Assembly: GCA_036936605.1 (NCBI GenBank)
Contig: JAUPFV010000002.1
Coordinates: forward strand, 255,275,305-255,339,304
Reading direction: 5' to 3'
From: Limnanthes douglasii subsp. nivea
Taxonomy: Eukaryota > Streptophyta > Magnoliopsida > Brassicales > Limnanthaceae
Length of the DNA: 64,000 nt
This document shows, piece after piece, positions 1 to 10,175 of the stretch. Position 1 is the stretch's first letter, and each line of letters opens with the position of its first letter. The position numbers were made by a program, and so were the translations under genes. The notes below the pieces were generated by a model that had not been told where the DNA came from, did no database searches, and was given only the letters and a program-made list of their open reading frames with translations.

Positions 1-175
1 TTAGAACTTTCAGTCCGGGTAGCATGGTAATCAACAGAATTTTGCAAAAACTTAGAAAATTTATTCAAAAAAGCTCCAAGTTTCATTTAAAGCTCTCCGT
101 GGCGCCAGAGAGGGGTAGTGGTATGCCCCCAAATATTTACATGGATGTTTAAACAAGTAAATATTTACATAAGTT

Positions 176-3100
176 TCATTCCAAATACATTCGAAGGTGT
201 TCAATGTTCCAAGGGTGAGTTAAAACCCTGCCATCTTTGTCTTCCAGCCAGTATGTGCCAGGCTTGATTCTTTCAACCACAGTATACGGACCCTCCCAGG
301 TTGGGGCCAGCTTTCCGAAGAGCTTTTCCTTGGTGTGCAAGAAAACTTTCCTCAATACTTTATCTCCTGGTTGAAAGTCCCTTCTTTTAACCTTGGAAGC
401 AAACCTGCTTCTCATCAAGCCCTGATAGTGTGCTATTCTAAGATGAGCTTTTACTCGCCTTTCTTCAATCAAATCAAGCTGATTTCTGATTGCTACTTCA
501 TTAGCCTGTCCGGAGAAGTTATGAACACGAAAAGAGGGGAGTGTCTTCTCTATGGGAGCTACTGCATCCATCCCATAGACCAAGGCAAAAGGTGATTCTT
601 GTGTGGCAGCCCCAGGCGTTGTCCGGTATGCCCACAAGACTTCTTGTAAATAACTAGGCCACTTCCCAGCAGCCCCTTCCAGATTTTTCTTTAAGCCGGA
701 CAGTATTGTTCTATTAGCCACCTCAACTTGCCCATTGGCTTGTGGGTGGAATGGTGAAGAAAAGCAGTGCTGAATACCCCTTGAGGCACAGAAGCTCTCC
801 ATTTCTCGGTTGTCAAACTGTGGCCCATTATCTGTTGTTATTCTCTGAGGGACACCAAATCTGCAACATATGTTGGATAGAATGAATTTTATAACAGCCT
901 TTGATGTTGTTCCTGCTAAGGGGGCTGCTTCTATCCACTTCGAAAAGTAGTCGATGGCTACAATCATGGTTTTACGCCCTCCGGACGCCATAGGGAGAGG
1001 CCCAACTAAGTCCAATCCCCATCGAGCAAAAGGGATAGGCTCAGAAATTGATTCCAAAGGGATGGCTGGTACATGAATTTCATTGCTGTACCTTTGGCAT
1101 GGGTCACACCTTCTTACCAGTTCCTTGGCATCTTTCATTATTGAAGGCCAATAATATCCGGAGAGAAGCACTCTTCTTGTTAACGCTCTAAATCCACAAT
1201 GGGCTGATCCCTCACCATCATGTAATTTGGAGAGAACAATTTGTGACTCATGATCTCCTAAACAGCGTAGGAGAGGTTTGCTGTAGGATTTCTTGTACAA
1301 GACCTCTCTAATCATGATGAAACCATGAGCCTTGTGTTTTAACGTTCTGGCTTGTGATTTAACCAAGGGTACGACGCCATCGGACAGATATTGTATAAGT
1401 GGAGACCTCCAATCTTGAGGTTTATTTACTTGTATTTCAAAAACTTCCTCTTTCTCCCCTTCATCAAGTTGAATAGAAGGACTTTCAAGCACATGGATCC
1501 ATGGATAGGACTCCGTATATGCTATTGTTGCCAATGAGTCTGCCAGTTCATTCTCTGCTCGGGGAATGTGCTCATAGACAACAGCTTTAAACTTCATTGC
1601 CTCATTTTTCAAGAGAAGTAAATACTTGATTAACTGTTCTTTTCTAGCTTCTGATAGGCCCAAGGCATGGTGAACAAGCAATTGGGAGTCGCTTAACAGC
1701 TTGACCCTTTTTGCTCCACAAATGTAAGCCAATTTTAATCCCGCTATAGCTGCTTCGTATTCGGACTCGTTATTGGACGCCCTAAAAGCAAAACAAATAG
1801 CTTGAAACATGTTGTCCCCATAAGGAGAGGTAAGACATATTCCTGCCCCAGATCCTATGGCACTAGATCCTCCATCTGTTCGGAAAATCCACACTTTTTT
1901 GTCTTTTGAATCAGCAGGTTGTTCTGAGTCCCTATCAGAATGGAATTCGACGAGAAAATCTGCCACAGCTTGAGCCTTTACTGCTGTTCGAGGAGCAAAG
2001 TCTATGTCGAAGTCCCCCAACTCTACTGACCACTTTGTCATTTTGCTCGAAATATCCGCTTTCTGAAGGACATTTTTTAAAGGGAAAGATGTCCGGACTA
2101 TGATAGGATGAGCCTGAAAATAAGACCTCATCTTTCTTGCAGCTATCACCAAGGCCAATGCTAATTTTTCAAGTTTCAAGTAGCGCCGTTCAGCATCAAT
2201 CAGGCTTTTGCTGATGTAGTATACTGGGTGAGGATACCCATCAACCTCCCTAACTAACACAGCACTGATGGCACAACTTGAAACAGCCAGATACACAAAT
2301 AGAGTCTCCCCATCGATTGGTTTGAATAAAGTCTTCGGAGAGGACAGATGCTTCTTAATTTCATTGAACGCCTCATCACACTGTGGTGTCCATTCAAACC
2401 CCTTTGCACCTTTCAAAGTTTGAAAGAAAGGAGCACATCTGTCCGAAGACCTAGAAATAAACCTGTTCAAAGCTGCTAACCTCCCCGTTAACCGCTGCAC
2501 TTCTTTAACATTTCGAGGAGGCTCCATTTGAAACAAAGCATTGAGTTGGTCCGGGTCGGGCTGGATTCCATGCTCACTTATAATGTACCCTAAGAACTTC
2601 CCGGACTGCACTCCGAACACACATTTTTCAGGATTTAGCTTTAAATTCACCTTGGCCAGGTTGGCAAAAGTCTCCTGGAGGTCGGACAAGTGTAGCTGCT
2701 CATCCACACTTTTCACCATCATATCGTCAATGTAAACCTCCATATTTCTTCCAATTTGATCAGCAAAGGTTTTATTGACTAACCTTTGATAAGTAGCCCC
2801 AGCATTCTTCAAACCAAAAGGCATCACCTTGTAGCAGTGTAATCCTCTATCAGTAACAAAAGTGGTATGCTCTTGATCTCTTGGATCCACCTGGATCTGA
2901 TTATATCCGGAGAATGCATCCATGAAGGAGAGTAGCTTGTTCCCAGAAGTAGAATCTACCAGCTGATCTATCCGGGGAACCGGATACAAGTCTTTTGGGC
3001 AAGCTCGATTGAGATCCGTGAAGTCTATGCACATTCGCCATTTACCGTTTTTCTTTTTTACCAAGACTGGATTGGCAGTCCACAAAGGATACTGAGCTTC

Positions 3101-3463
3101 TTTAATGTGCCCCATCTTTGTGAGTCTGTCAACCTCTTGTACAATGACATCAGCCTTTTCTTTTGAGAAAGCTCTCCTTTTTTGCACCACTGGTGCTACG
3201 TCTCTCCGGACAGATAAGTGATGGGAAATCACTTCTGACGGCACTCCAGTAACATCAGCATTGCACCAGGCAAAAACATGCTGATGGTCTTTTAAGAATT
3301 TTAACATTTCTTCTTTCAATACTTGTGGCATTTTGGACCCTATCTTGACAGATTTCCCTTCTTCTAAGCAGTGTGTCTCAACCTCCTCAACCGGGATCAA
3401 CACTCCGGGGGTCTCCCTGGGGTCATCAATTTCACCCTCACCCCCAGAAAGGCCCTCAAACTG
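176..3463 (-). CDS. Pol polyprotein of G1 (RT, RNase H, second RNase H, integrase)
   Basis: The open frame directly follows the gag-protease stop in the same phase. The first 20 codons lead into DDPRETPGV and no ATG occurs near the start, so the first residues are expected only as a readthrough product. Domains in order: RT with KWRMCIDFTDLNRACPKDL and catalytic VYIDDMMVKS; a first RNase H whose usual Asp is replaced (FVYLAVSSCAIS), as is common in Tat elements; a second RNase H with FRTDGGSS, NNESEYEA, LLSDSQLL and NELADSLA; integrase zinc finger H-H-C-C (AHCGFRAL...RCDPCQRY); integrase catalytic D-D-E in WGLDLVGPLP, ITTDNGPQF and NGQVEVANRT; and a C-terminal GPY-like module (TWEGPYTVVERI). 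About 1,095 residues with no internal stop. Function: reverse transcription and genomic integration of the element. Confidence 0.93.
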   Translation of the reverse strand, partial: QFEGLSGGEGEIDDPRETPGVLIPVEEVETHCLEEGKSVKIGSKMPQVLKEEMLKFLKDHQHVFAWCNADVTGVPSEVISHHLSVRRDVAPVVQKRRAFSKEKADVIVQEVDRLTKMGHIKEAQYPLWTANPVLVKKKNGKWRMCIDFTDLNRACPKDLYPVPRIDQLVDSTSGNKLLSFMDAFSGYNQIQVDPRDQEHTTFVTDRGLHCYKVMPFGLKNAGATYQRLVNKTFADQIGRNMEVYIDDMMVKSVDEQLHLSDLQETFANLAKVNLKLNPEKCVFGVQSGKFLGYIISEHGIQPDPDQLNALFQMEPPRNVKEVQRLTGRLAALNRFISRSSDRCAPFFQTLKGAKGFEWTPQCDEAFNEIKKHLSSPKTLFKPIDGETLFVYLAVSSCAISAVLVREVDGYPHPVYYISKSLIDAERRYLKLEKLALALVIAARKMRSYFQAHPIIVRTSFPLKNVLQKADISSKMTKWSVELGDFDIDFAPRTAVKAQAVADFLVEFHSDRDSEQPADSKDKKVWIFRTDGGSSAIGSGAGICLTSPYGDNMFQAICFAFRASNNESEYEAAIAGLKLAYICGAKRVKLLSDSQLLVHHALGLSEARKEQLIKYLLLLKNEAMKFKAVVYEHIPRAENELADSLATIAYTESYPWIHVLESPSIQLDEGEKEEVFEIQVNKPQDWRSPLIQYLSDGVVPLVKSQARTLKHKAHGFIMIREVLYKKSYSKPLLRCLGDHESQIVLSKLHDGEGSAHCGFRALTRRVLLSGYYWPSIMKDAKELVRRCDPCQRYSNEIHVPAIPLESISEPIPFARWGLDLVGPLPMASGGRKTMIVAIDYFSKWIEAAPLAGTTSKAVIKFILSNICCRFGVPQRITTDNGPQFDNREMESFCASRGIQHCFSSPFHPQANGQVEVANRTILSGLKKNLEGAAGKWPSYLQEVLWAYRTTPGAATQESPFALVYGMDAVAPIEKTLPSFRVHNFSGQANEVAIRNQLDLIEERRVKAHLRIAHYQGLMRSRFASKVKRRDFQPGDKVLRKVFLHTKEKLFGKLAPTWEGPYTVVERIKPGTYWLEDKDGRVLTHPWNIEHLRMYLE

Positions 3464-3469
3464 CTATTG
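3458..3469 (-). promoter_or_regulatory. Candidate stop-codon readthrough site between protease and RT (G1)
   Basis: On the minus strand the junction reads CAA TAG CAG TTT. The six bases after the stop match the CARYYA readthrough context, known from tobamovirus replicase genes, at five of six positions. The downstream frame is in phase and lacks a nearby ATG. The same 12 bases occur in G3 at 37913-37924, and the older G2 has TAA followed by an exact CARYYA. That readthrough happens here is inference; the arrangement is seen directly. Confidence 0.6.
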
Positions 3470-5806
3470 GTCATTCATACGGACTGCCCCCAGCGTTCGT
3501 GGAGCCAAGGCAGTGGCATAGCATTCTCTTGCAAATTTTTGGCTGCTCCGGACAACCCCAACCTGCCCCTGAACAGCATATTTTAGACACTGATGAACTG
3601 TTGAAGCCACTGCATGCATCCTAGAAAGCCAAGATCTCCCTAGAATAGCATTATAGCACGTGGGACAATCTACCACGATGAAAAGTATTCGGACTGTGTT
3701 TTTGAATGGGCCTCTGCCCAACAAAACCTCTTCTTCAAACTCACCAATTACATCAGCTGAACTGCCCGTGAAGCCTACAATCGATCGGTCCGACTTTTGA
3801 ATCACAGCTGGATTTTTCATTTTCTTGTAAGTATCTAGGAAAAGGATATTGGCAGAGCTCCCAGTATCTACCAGGATTCGCCTTATCTCATTGCCCCCTA
3901 TCGATGCTCCTATGACAACAACATCTTCATGAGGGCCAGCAATGTCTCTCAAATCATCCCCATCAAAGACAATGAATGGGAATAGATTTGACGATTGATA
4001 AGAGGTCATGCCCCCTTCTAGTTGGGTTGCCAAATTATGGACATGCCTTTTTCTTGATGAAGTGGTAGGAGCCGTTACGGTGTCCCCTCCGAAAATTGTC
4101 AAGGACTCAAAGAATTTAATAAGCCCGGAGACCGACCTGGAACGCTCCTCTATTGCACCCACTCTGTTCCTTGTTGGATCAGGATCCAAGTATTCAGATT
4201 CCACATCGAACCTTTCAACAATTACCATAGCCCCTTCTGGGGCAGTATTAACCGGACCAGCCCGGTGAGTGTTGTCAGGCCTGTTGCCTCCTATTCTTTT
4301 AACGCATGCACCCAATTTCCCTCTTTCAATCAGGTTCTGAACCTCTTGTTTCAAGGCTATACAATCATCAGTAGTATGGCCAATATCATTGTGATATTGA
4401 CAAAAAGAACTGTTTCGATGTTCTCTGGGAGACTGCAAGGTTGCCGGTCTCCGGTAGTGTACTTCATCTTTAGTTTTCTCGAAAATGGTTGCCACACTTT
4501 CTTTGAGCTCTGCAAACCACTCCGGTTGGACCCACGGCCCCCTTTTGTTTCTAGACTGCTGACTTTGTGCAGGAGCAGCTGGTTGAGACTGAGCTTTTCC
4601 TCTTCCATGCCCCTGTCCGGTTTCTCTAGCTTTGTTGCCGGACTGGTTTGGATTGGGAGTTGGTGTTACCGGGGTGGATCTCACCTGCCTGTGCACCCTG
4701 GTCTTTTTTGTTTCATCAACATTTATTTGCTTGCCGACTTGATTTAGCAATCCACCCCAGGTCATGGCTTTCTTCCTTGTCACAGAATCGGCCAGGTTGC
4801 CCGGGTTCAAACCCTGTCTCAGGGATGCTATTGCCACTTGTTCAAAACAATCAGCCAGCCCGTTCTTTGTATTCACAAAACGACTTATGTATTCTTTCAA
4901 TGATTCATTTGGCTCTTGGGCACAATGGATTATGGTATCTCCATTGCCCTTGAGCTCCTTACTTCCCACAAATTGCCTTCGAAAGGCCACCCAAAAGGTA
5001 TCAAAGTCTCTGATACAACCCTGAGGAAGGCTGTTGTACCACTTCAGAGCACTCCCCGTAAAGGATTGGGAGAATGCCCTGCAGAGTAGTTTATCATCAT
5101 CATCAAAGTTCATCATGAAGTTCTTGAATTGCTCCAGATGATTGTCCGGATCAGTACTGTCGTCGTACTTCTCCATCTTTGTGCTATCGAACCTCTTGGG
5201 GAGGTTTCCGGATAGGATTTTAGAAGACAGTGGAGACTGCCTCCAATTCCTTCCACGACTGAACACGGTATCCTCATTAGGCGTTGCAAAGATACCTGGT
5301 TCATCATGGAAGGCAAATGGATCCACCAGCATCCGGTCTATATGTCTCCGGCTGTGAGATGATCCTTTCCCAATGTGTCTTTTCATTCTTCCATGGTGGT
5401 CTCTTTTTCTGGAATACTTTTTAACTTGCTTTTGTTTTTTCCTGGTTCGCCCTTCGTCACTGCTGGAGGACAAGGACTTTTCATTCCCCTCACTGTCCGA
5501 AGAGCTGTCCGAAGATTCTGAACTTGAGTCAGAACTCTCCATAGGCTTGGACCGGTGAGACTTTTTAGAACTAGCATGTGTCTTTTTAGTGCTCACATGA
5601 GTCTTTGAAGCCTCATGCTCTCGAGGGTTATCAGAGCGATGAGCAACTGATGCTTTGGACTTTTCCTTCATGCCCATCTTGGCCTTCTCAGCCCTCAGAG
5701 CTTCTATTTCAACCCTCAACCTGTCACGCTCTTGGACAGTATATTCATCGTTCTCTTCCACCACTTCGAGCAAAGCTGGTGGAAGCTCTGGATTATCCGG
5801 ATTCAT
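3464..5806 (-). CDS. Gag-protease polyprotein of G1
   Basis: This 780-residue protein is the structural (capsid) protein plus aspartic protease of the retrotransposon. The start is the ATG 74 nt after the LTR end. Residues about 1-165 are charged and contain a Ser-rich stretch. About 200-330 is the retrotransposon gag (capsid) domain, including ALKWYNSLPQG and LKEYISRFVNT. A zinc-knuckle-like CQYHNDIGHTTDDC lies near residue 470. The protease has the catalytic ILVDTGSSANILF near residue 650 and the later NAILGRSWLSRMHA. The frame ends with TAG at 3466-3464, and the pol frame continues in phase without an ATG, so Pol is probably made by reading through this stop. The frame is intact, unlike the same region of G3. 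Confidence 0.93.
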   Translation of the reverse strand: MNPDNPELPPALLEVVEENDEYTVQERDRLRVEIEALRAEKAKMGMKEKSKASVAHRSDNPREHEASKTHVSTKKTHASSKKSHRSKPMESSDSSSESSDSSSDSEGNEKSLSSSSDEGRTRKKQKQVKKYSRKRDHHGRMKRHIGKGSSHSRRHIDRMLVDPFAFHDEPGIFATPNEDTVFSRGRNWRQSPLSSKILSGNLPKRFDSTKMEKYDDSTDPDNHLEQFKNFMMNFDDDDKLLCRAFSQSFTGSALKWYNSLPQGCIRDFDTFWVAFRRQFVGSKELKGNGDTIIHCAQEPNESLKEYISRFVNTKNGLADCFEQVAIASLRQGLNPGNLADSVTRKKAMTWGGLLNQVGKQINVDETKKTRVHRQVRSTPVTPTPNPNQSGNKARETGQGHGRGKAQSQPAAPAQSQQSRNKRGPWVQPEWFAELKESVATIFEKTKDEVHYRRPATLQSPREHRNSSFCQYHNDIGHTTDDCIALKQEVQNLIERGKLGACVKRIGGNRPDNTHRAGPVNTAPEGAMVIVERFDVESEYLDPDPTRNRVGAIEERSRSVSGLIKFFESLTIFGGDTVTAPTTSSRKRHVHNLATQLEGGMTSYQSSNLFPFIVFDGDDLRDIAGPHEDVVVIGASIGGNEIRRILVDTGSSANILFLDTYKKMKNPAVIQKSDRSIVGFTGSSADVIGEFEEEVLLGRGPFKNTVRILFIVVDCPTCYNAILGRSWLSRMHAVASTVHQCLKYAVQGQVGVVRSSQKFARECYATALAPRTLGAVRMNDQ

Positions 5807-5859
5807 TCGGACAGAATTCTTTTACTTGGTTTTGAATGCTTGATTCAGGCACCGTCGCC

Positions 5860-5876
5860 TCCCACTGTGGTCGCCA
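5860..5876 (-). other. Primer-binding site of G1
   Basis: Minus-strand TGGCGACCACAGTGGGA starts 3 bases inside the LTR end. It begins with TGG, complementary to a tRNA CCA end, and recurs almost unchanged at the same place in G3 (35506 onward) and G5 (32135 onward). The tRNA was not identified. It is not the initiator-Met type TGGTATCAGAGC. Confidence 0.7.
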
Positions 5877-5879
5877 ATT

Positions 5880-6381
5880 TGGTGTGGATAAAAGTAGCCT
5901 GGGGGTAGGCTGGTAATTTTAAGTAGAGTTTTAAGGCAGCGTAAGGGTGTTTCACGGTGGTGTGGTGGTGTTTAAAGGTGTTTTAAGATATTTCAGGGTG
6001 TTACAAAGTGTTTCAAGGGTGGAGAGAGAATTAAGCAGCCTGGCAGCAGTTAATTTTTCTTACCCATAGTTAATGCTGGTGGTTGGGTATTTATAGTGTG
6101 AAATTTGGGCCCTTATGGGCTTTCGGGTCGGGTTTAGTGGACCCGGGTCATGTTTAAAGACCCACAAGTTTTAAGTAAGTGAATAGACAGCTTAGTCAGA
6201 TAGTGTTTAGGTTTTTTAGTACTTTAGTCATAGTTCGAACGGCCTTATGCTTGCAGTGTTCAAAATCACCTGTCCGGATCAATCAGTCCTGTTCGGATCA
6301 TAGTCTTGGAGTCTGTCCGATTTTCGGGGAGTTTTACTTTGGACTACCCTTCCGGGGAGCTCTTCGAATTCGGACTCATCA
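5880..6381 (-). repeat. 5' LTR of G1
   Basis: On the minus strand the LTR starts TGATGAGTCCGAATTC, the same start as the LTRs of G3, and ends TTATCCACACCA just before the primer-binding site, giving about 502 bp. A TATA-like TATAAATA lies on the minus strand at 6095-6088. Long stretches match the G3 LTR, for example around the ACCCGGGTCCA and GCCCATAAGGGCCC segments, but the 5' third and the part before the end differ, so G1 and G3 are different subfamilies. The partner LTR is outside the window, so identity between the LTRs cannot be judged. Confidence 0.85.
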
Positions 6382-6740
6382 TGGCCAAAAGCCATCTTAG
6401 CAGGATTGATCCGACTAAAGAAAAACCCATCGAAGAGCTTATGTTTCCTCCCACCGAAAATGGAGTACTTAGGCGACTAGAATGCTTAGACAACCTTGTC
6501 TTTCTCCCCACTAGGGATAGTGCTCCTGGTTACCAGGTCCCCAAAAAGGACGAGGAAGAAGGAGATGATACTGATGGTGATGTTGGTTTGGAGATTGAGG
6601 TCGAGGAGAGACACAAGGTCAATGCTAAACGTGAGGTTGTGTTAGAGGTGAAACTTGCTAGGAATGATGGTGTCGTAACACCACCGAAGAGTTACACTGC
6701 CAAAGATAAAGCGAAGAAAAAGATTACTGATGAAGAATAG
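6382..6740 (+). pseudogene. Fragment of an antisense gene of G2, cut by G1
   Basis: A plus-strand frame runs to a stop at 6740. It is acidic and Lys-rich towards the C terminus (DEEEGDDTDGD, then TAKDKAKKKITDEE). It ends about 350 bp from the end of the G2 pol, in opposite orientation to pol. That is the same place and direction as the antisense gene of G3, which also ends in an acidic and Lys-rich tail. The frame happens to continue into the G1 LTR back to 6306, which is chance. I recognise no domain. Assignment as the end of the G2 antisense gene rests on position and composition only. Confidence 0.45.
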
Positions 6741-6797
6741 GATGACAATACCACAACTCTGAGCTTGTCTATTATTAAAAAAAACTAGTCATTGTTG

Positions 6798-6950
6798 ATT
6801 CAACACTCGTTGGAAGACCCTTCTGGTCCAAGAAGAAAAATTATATTGACCGACATTCGTTGGAAGACCCTTCTGGTCCAAGAAGATAAAAATTGTTGAC
6901 CAACATTAATTGGAAGACCCTTCCGGTCCAACAAAGTAAACATTGTGCAA
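6798..6950. repeat. Three tandem copies of a ~50 bp unit in the G2 3' region
   Basis: The segment TTGGAAGACCCTTCTGGTCC occurs twice exactly and once as TTGGAAGACCCTTCCGGTCC, each followed by AA-rich sequence and a GTTGACC-like or related spacer. The period is about 50 bp. It lies between the plus-strand antisense fragment and the end of the G2 pol. Confidence 0.85.
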
Positions 6951-7089
6951 GTTATTTTAAGATGACAACGAAATATTATATATAAGTCGGCTATGAGGGC
7001 ACCTAATTAAAACGTTCATGCACCACCAGGGTAGAAAAGAGTGTGCCACTGATACTTACACAAATGTTTAAAATTATATACAAAACTTA

Positions 7090-10000
7090 TAAAAACATTC
7101 CAAATACAATTTTGAGGTGCTCAATATTCCACGGGTGATTAAGATCTCTTCCTTATTTATATTTGAGTCGATATGACCCCGACTTTACCTTCTTAGTTAT
7201 CGTATACGGACCCTCCCAATTAGGCCCTAGCTTGCCGAGCCGTTTTTATTTCGTATGAAGGAATACTTTCCTCAACACCTTATCTCCTACTTTAAAGTAG
7301 CGTCGCCAAACTTTAGAAGCGTACCGACTTCTCATCAAAGTTTGATAGTGTAAGGAATTCAATTGTGCTCTTCTACTCTATTTTTAATCAAATCTAGCTC
7401 TGTATGCTTTATCTTATCGTTTGCTTCTCCAAAATATTCACTGATTCGATATGAAGGGAACATTATTTCGGATGGAACAACAACATCCATCTCGTATAAC
7501 AACGCAAACAGTAATACTTGGGTGGATGTTCGAAGAGTTGTTCTGTATACCCATAAGATTTATTGTAAATAATCCAACCATTCCCTAGCCTTGCCTTCCA
7601 ATTTCTTTCTCAACCCATCAATAATTGTTCTATTAGTGACCTCGAATTGGCTATTTATTTGTGGATGAAAAAGTGATGAAAAGCACTGTTGTATTCCATT
7701 AGCTGAACAAAAAGCCTTCATCCCTTTGTTGTCAAACTGTGGCCCATTATCCATCGTCATTTTCCTTGGAACTCCAAAACGACAACAAATATTAGAAATA
7801 ATGAACCTGATCACATCATTAGCTTTTGTTCCTGTCAATGGTTCAGCTTCCACCCACTTAGAAAAATAGTCTACCGCGACAATGAGTGTCTATCGTTCCC
7901 CTGATTCCATCTATGATGGTCCCACTCGATCAATACCCTATATATCGAAAGGTAATGACCCAGATATTGATTCAAGAGGCACTCCTGGTACATGAATTGT
8001 GTTAGCATATCCTTCCACATCATGCAATTCTGACAATATCATTTGTGATTCATTTTCTCTGAGGTATCGAAGTAAAGGCATGCTAAAATAATTTTTGTAT
8101 AAGATATATCCGAGGACCATATAGACATATGCCTTAAACCGTATTCTTTTGGCCATTACTTTGTCAACGGGTAAAACATCATTTATCAAGAATTCATTAA
8201 TTTCATTCATCTAATCTTTTGTTGTGCTTGTAGAAATTTGAAACGCTTCGAGTGACCCTTCTACTAAGTCTGATCCCTTAATTATTGAACGAATTTCTTA
8301 TGTGATAATCCAAGGGTACTTCTCACAATATGAAGCAGTAGCGAAAGAATCAGTCACAAAAATTTCACCCCTATGAACATGTCCATATCTGATGCTTTCG
8401 AATACTAATATTAAAGCCTTTAACACCCTGAAATACTTCACTAGATTATATTTTCTTGCCTTAAATTATCCAGACACATGATTTATAAGAAATCACGAGT
8501 CATTATTCGATGCTTTAAACCCAAAACGGATAGCTTAAGACATGGCAATTCCCTTTGGAAATTAACCGCCCCTGCCCCGCATCCTGATGCACTTGAACCC
8601 CCATATGTTTGGACTGTCCATTCTAACTAAGAATTTTCTTCATCAACCTCCACATCTAACCGTTCGAAATAAAATTCGACTAAGAAGTCTACTAAGGCGT
8701 GTGCTTTGATTTCAATCCTAGGCTCAAATTAAATATTAAAATCTCATAACTCAACCGACTACTTAGTCATTATTTATGATATGCCAGACCTTTGTATCAT
8801 ATTTTTTAATAGAAAATATTTTTGTATGATGATAGAGAGAGCCTGAAATTAAGGTCTAATTTTACGTCCAACAATTACAAGTGCGAGGGAAAACTTTTCT
8901 AACTTTAAATATTATTTCTCAACAACCAAAAGACTTTTGTTGATGTAATACACTGGTCGTGGGTAATTACCTTCCTCTCGAATCAAAACAAAACTCATGT
9001 CATAATCCAACACCGCTACATAAACATATAAGTTTTCCCCCATATTTGGATTTGTTAAAATTTTTGAAAAAAAAATATTTTTTAATTCGATGAAATGCTT
9101 TAGAACATTCTTGGATCCAGGTAAAACAATTTTCTTGTCTCAACACTTGGAAAAAAAGAGCAAAGTTTTCCAATGACTGATATATGAATCTATTAAAGGT
9201 TGCCAATCTTTTTGTCATTTTTTAAATTATTTGTTCGCTTGAGTGACGCCATAGTGCTCGAAGAATTTGAATGTACATGATCAACCTCTATCCCCCCCCT
9301 CATCGATTATGTACCCAAGAAACTTTCCGGACCGCACTCCCAACGTACAATGTTTCGGGATTCAGTTTCAAATTTATCTTTGTCAAGTTAGCAAAAGTTT
9401 ATTTTAGATATTGCAAGTGGTCCTCGTCCCTCGTACTTTTCATTAACATATCATCGACATATACTTCAACATTTCTCCTAATAAAAATCTCAAAATATTT
9501 GTTTACTAAGTGTTGATAGGTTACCCCAACATTTTTCAACTCAAAATGCATAACCTTATAGCAATGTAAACCTCTTCTAATGATGAATGTGGTGCTTTTT
9601 TTATTCTTTAATTGATTGTAGCCATCATATACATCCATAAATGAGAGTATTCGGTTCCCAAAGTAAAATCCACTAGTTGATCTATCCGTGGAATCGGGAG
9701 GGACCTTTGGACATGCTCTATTTAAATCAGTGAAATCCACATACATTCGCCATTACCATTCTTTTTTTTCTTCATTAAAACCGGATTGGCAGTCCGTAAA
9801 TGATATTGTGACTCCCGTATATGTCCAACCTTGGTAAGCGATTACCTCATCCACGATAACCTCATACTTTTCTTGAAAAAAAGATCTCATCTTCTAGATA
9901 ATCAAACCCACGTTACTTCGAACTGCTAACTTATGACAAATAATATCTGTGGGAACTCCCGTCACATCTCTCGTACACCATGCAAATAAATGTAATTTTT

Positions 10001-10175
10001 TTGATGAGAACTGAATTAACTTCTCCCTCACATCCAGAGATAACTTTGTAAAAACTTTTAAACTTTTTCCCTGAGAAAAAACATGTTCTTCAAAACTTTT
10101 GTTTGAGATCATAAACCCGGGGGTCTCCCTCGGATCATCTACGAGATCTAACCCCGATGAAAGCCTTATTGATTG
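7090..10175 (-). pseudogene. Decayed pol of G2
   Basis: Minus-strand fragments in order: N-terminal pol (10112-9894), RT (9746-9399, with FTDLNRACPK and VYVDDMLMKS), RT end and connection (9218-9000), a remnant of the RNase H regions, integrase zinc-finger region (about 8210-7938) and integrase core (7853-7560, with MTMDNGPQFDNKGM). Frames change repeatedly and stops interrupt each domain. The 8200-9000 stretch holds RNase H remnants too broken to delimit. Function as in G1 before decay. Confidence 0.85.

Larger units (their letters stand above)
1..6381 (-). mobile_element. G1: Ty3/gypsy Tat-lineage LTR retrotransposon, 3' end outside window
   Basis: Read on the minus strand the order is LTR (6381-5880), primer-binding site, gag-protease (5806-3464), one stop codon, then reverse transcriptase, RNase H, a second RNase H and integrase (3463-176), followed by the start of a post-pol region that runs off the window. 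The two RNase H domains and the absence of a chromodomain are features of the Tat lineage. The coding frames contain no stop or frameshift apart from the gag/pol stop, so this copy may be recent. It lies inside the older relative G2. The post-pol bases 1-175 resemble 41177-41350 of the related element G3, so a longer 3' region, probably with an antisense gene as in G3, should lie to the left of the window. Confidence 0.93.

Noticed and set aside
4265..4747. A 160-codon plus-strand open frame
   Set aside because: It overlaps the intact G1 gag-protease on the other strand and has no family resemblance.
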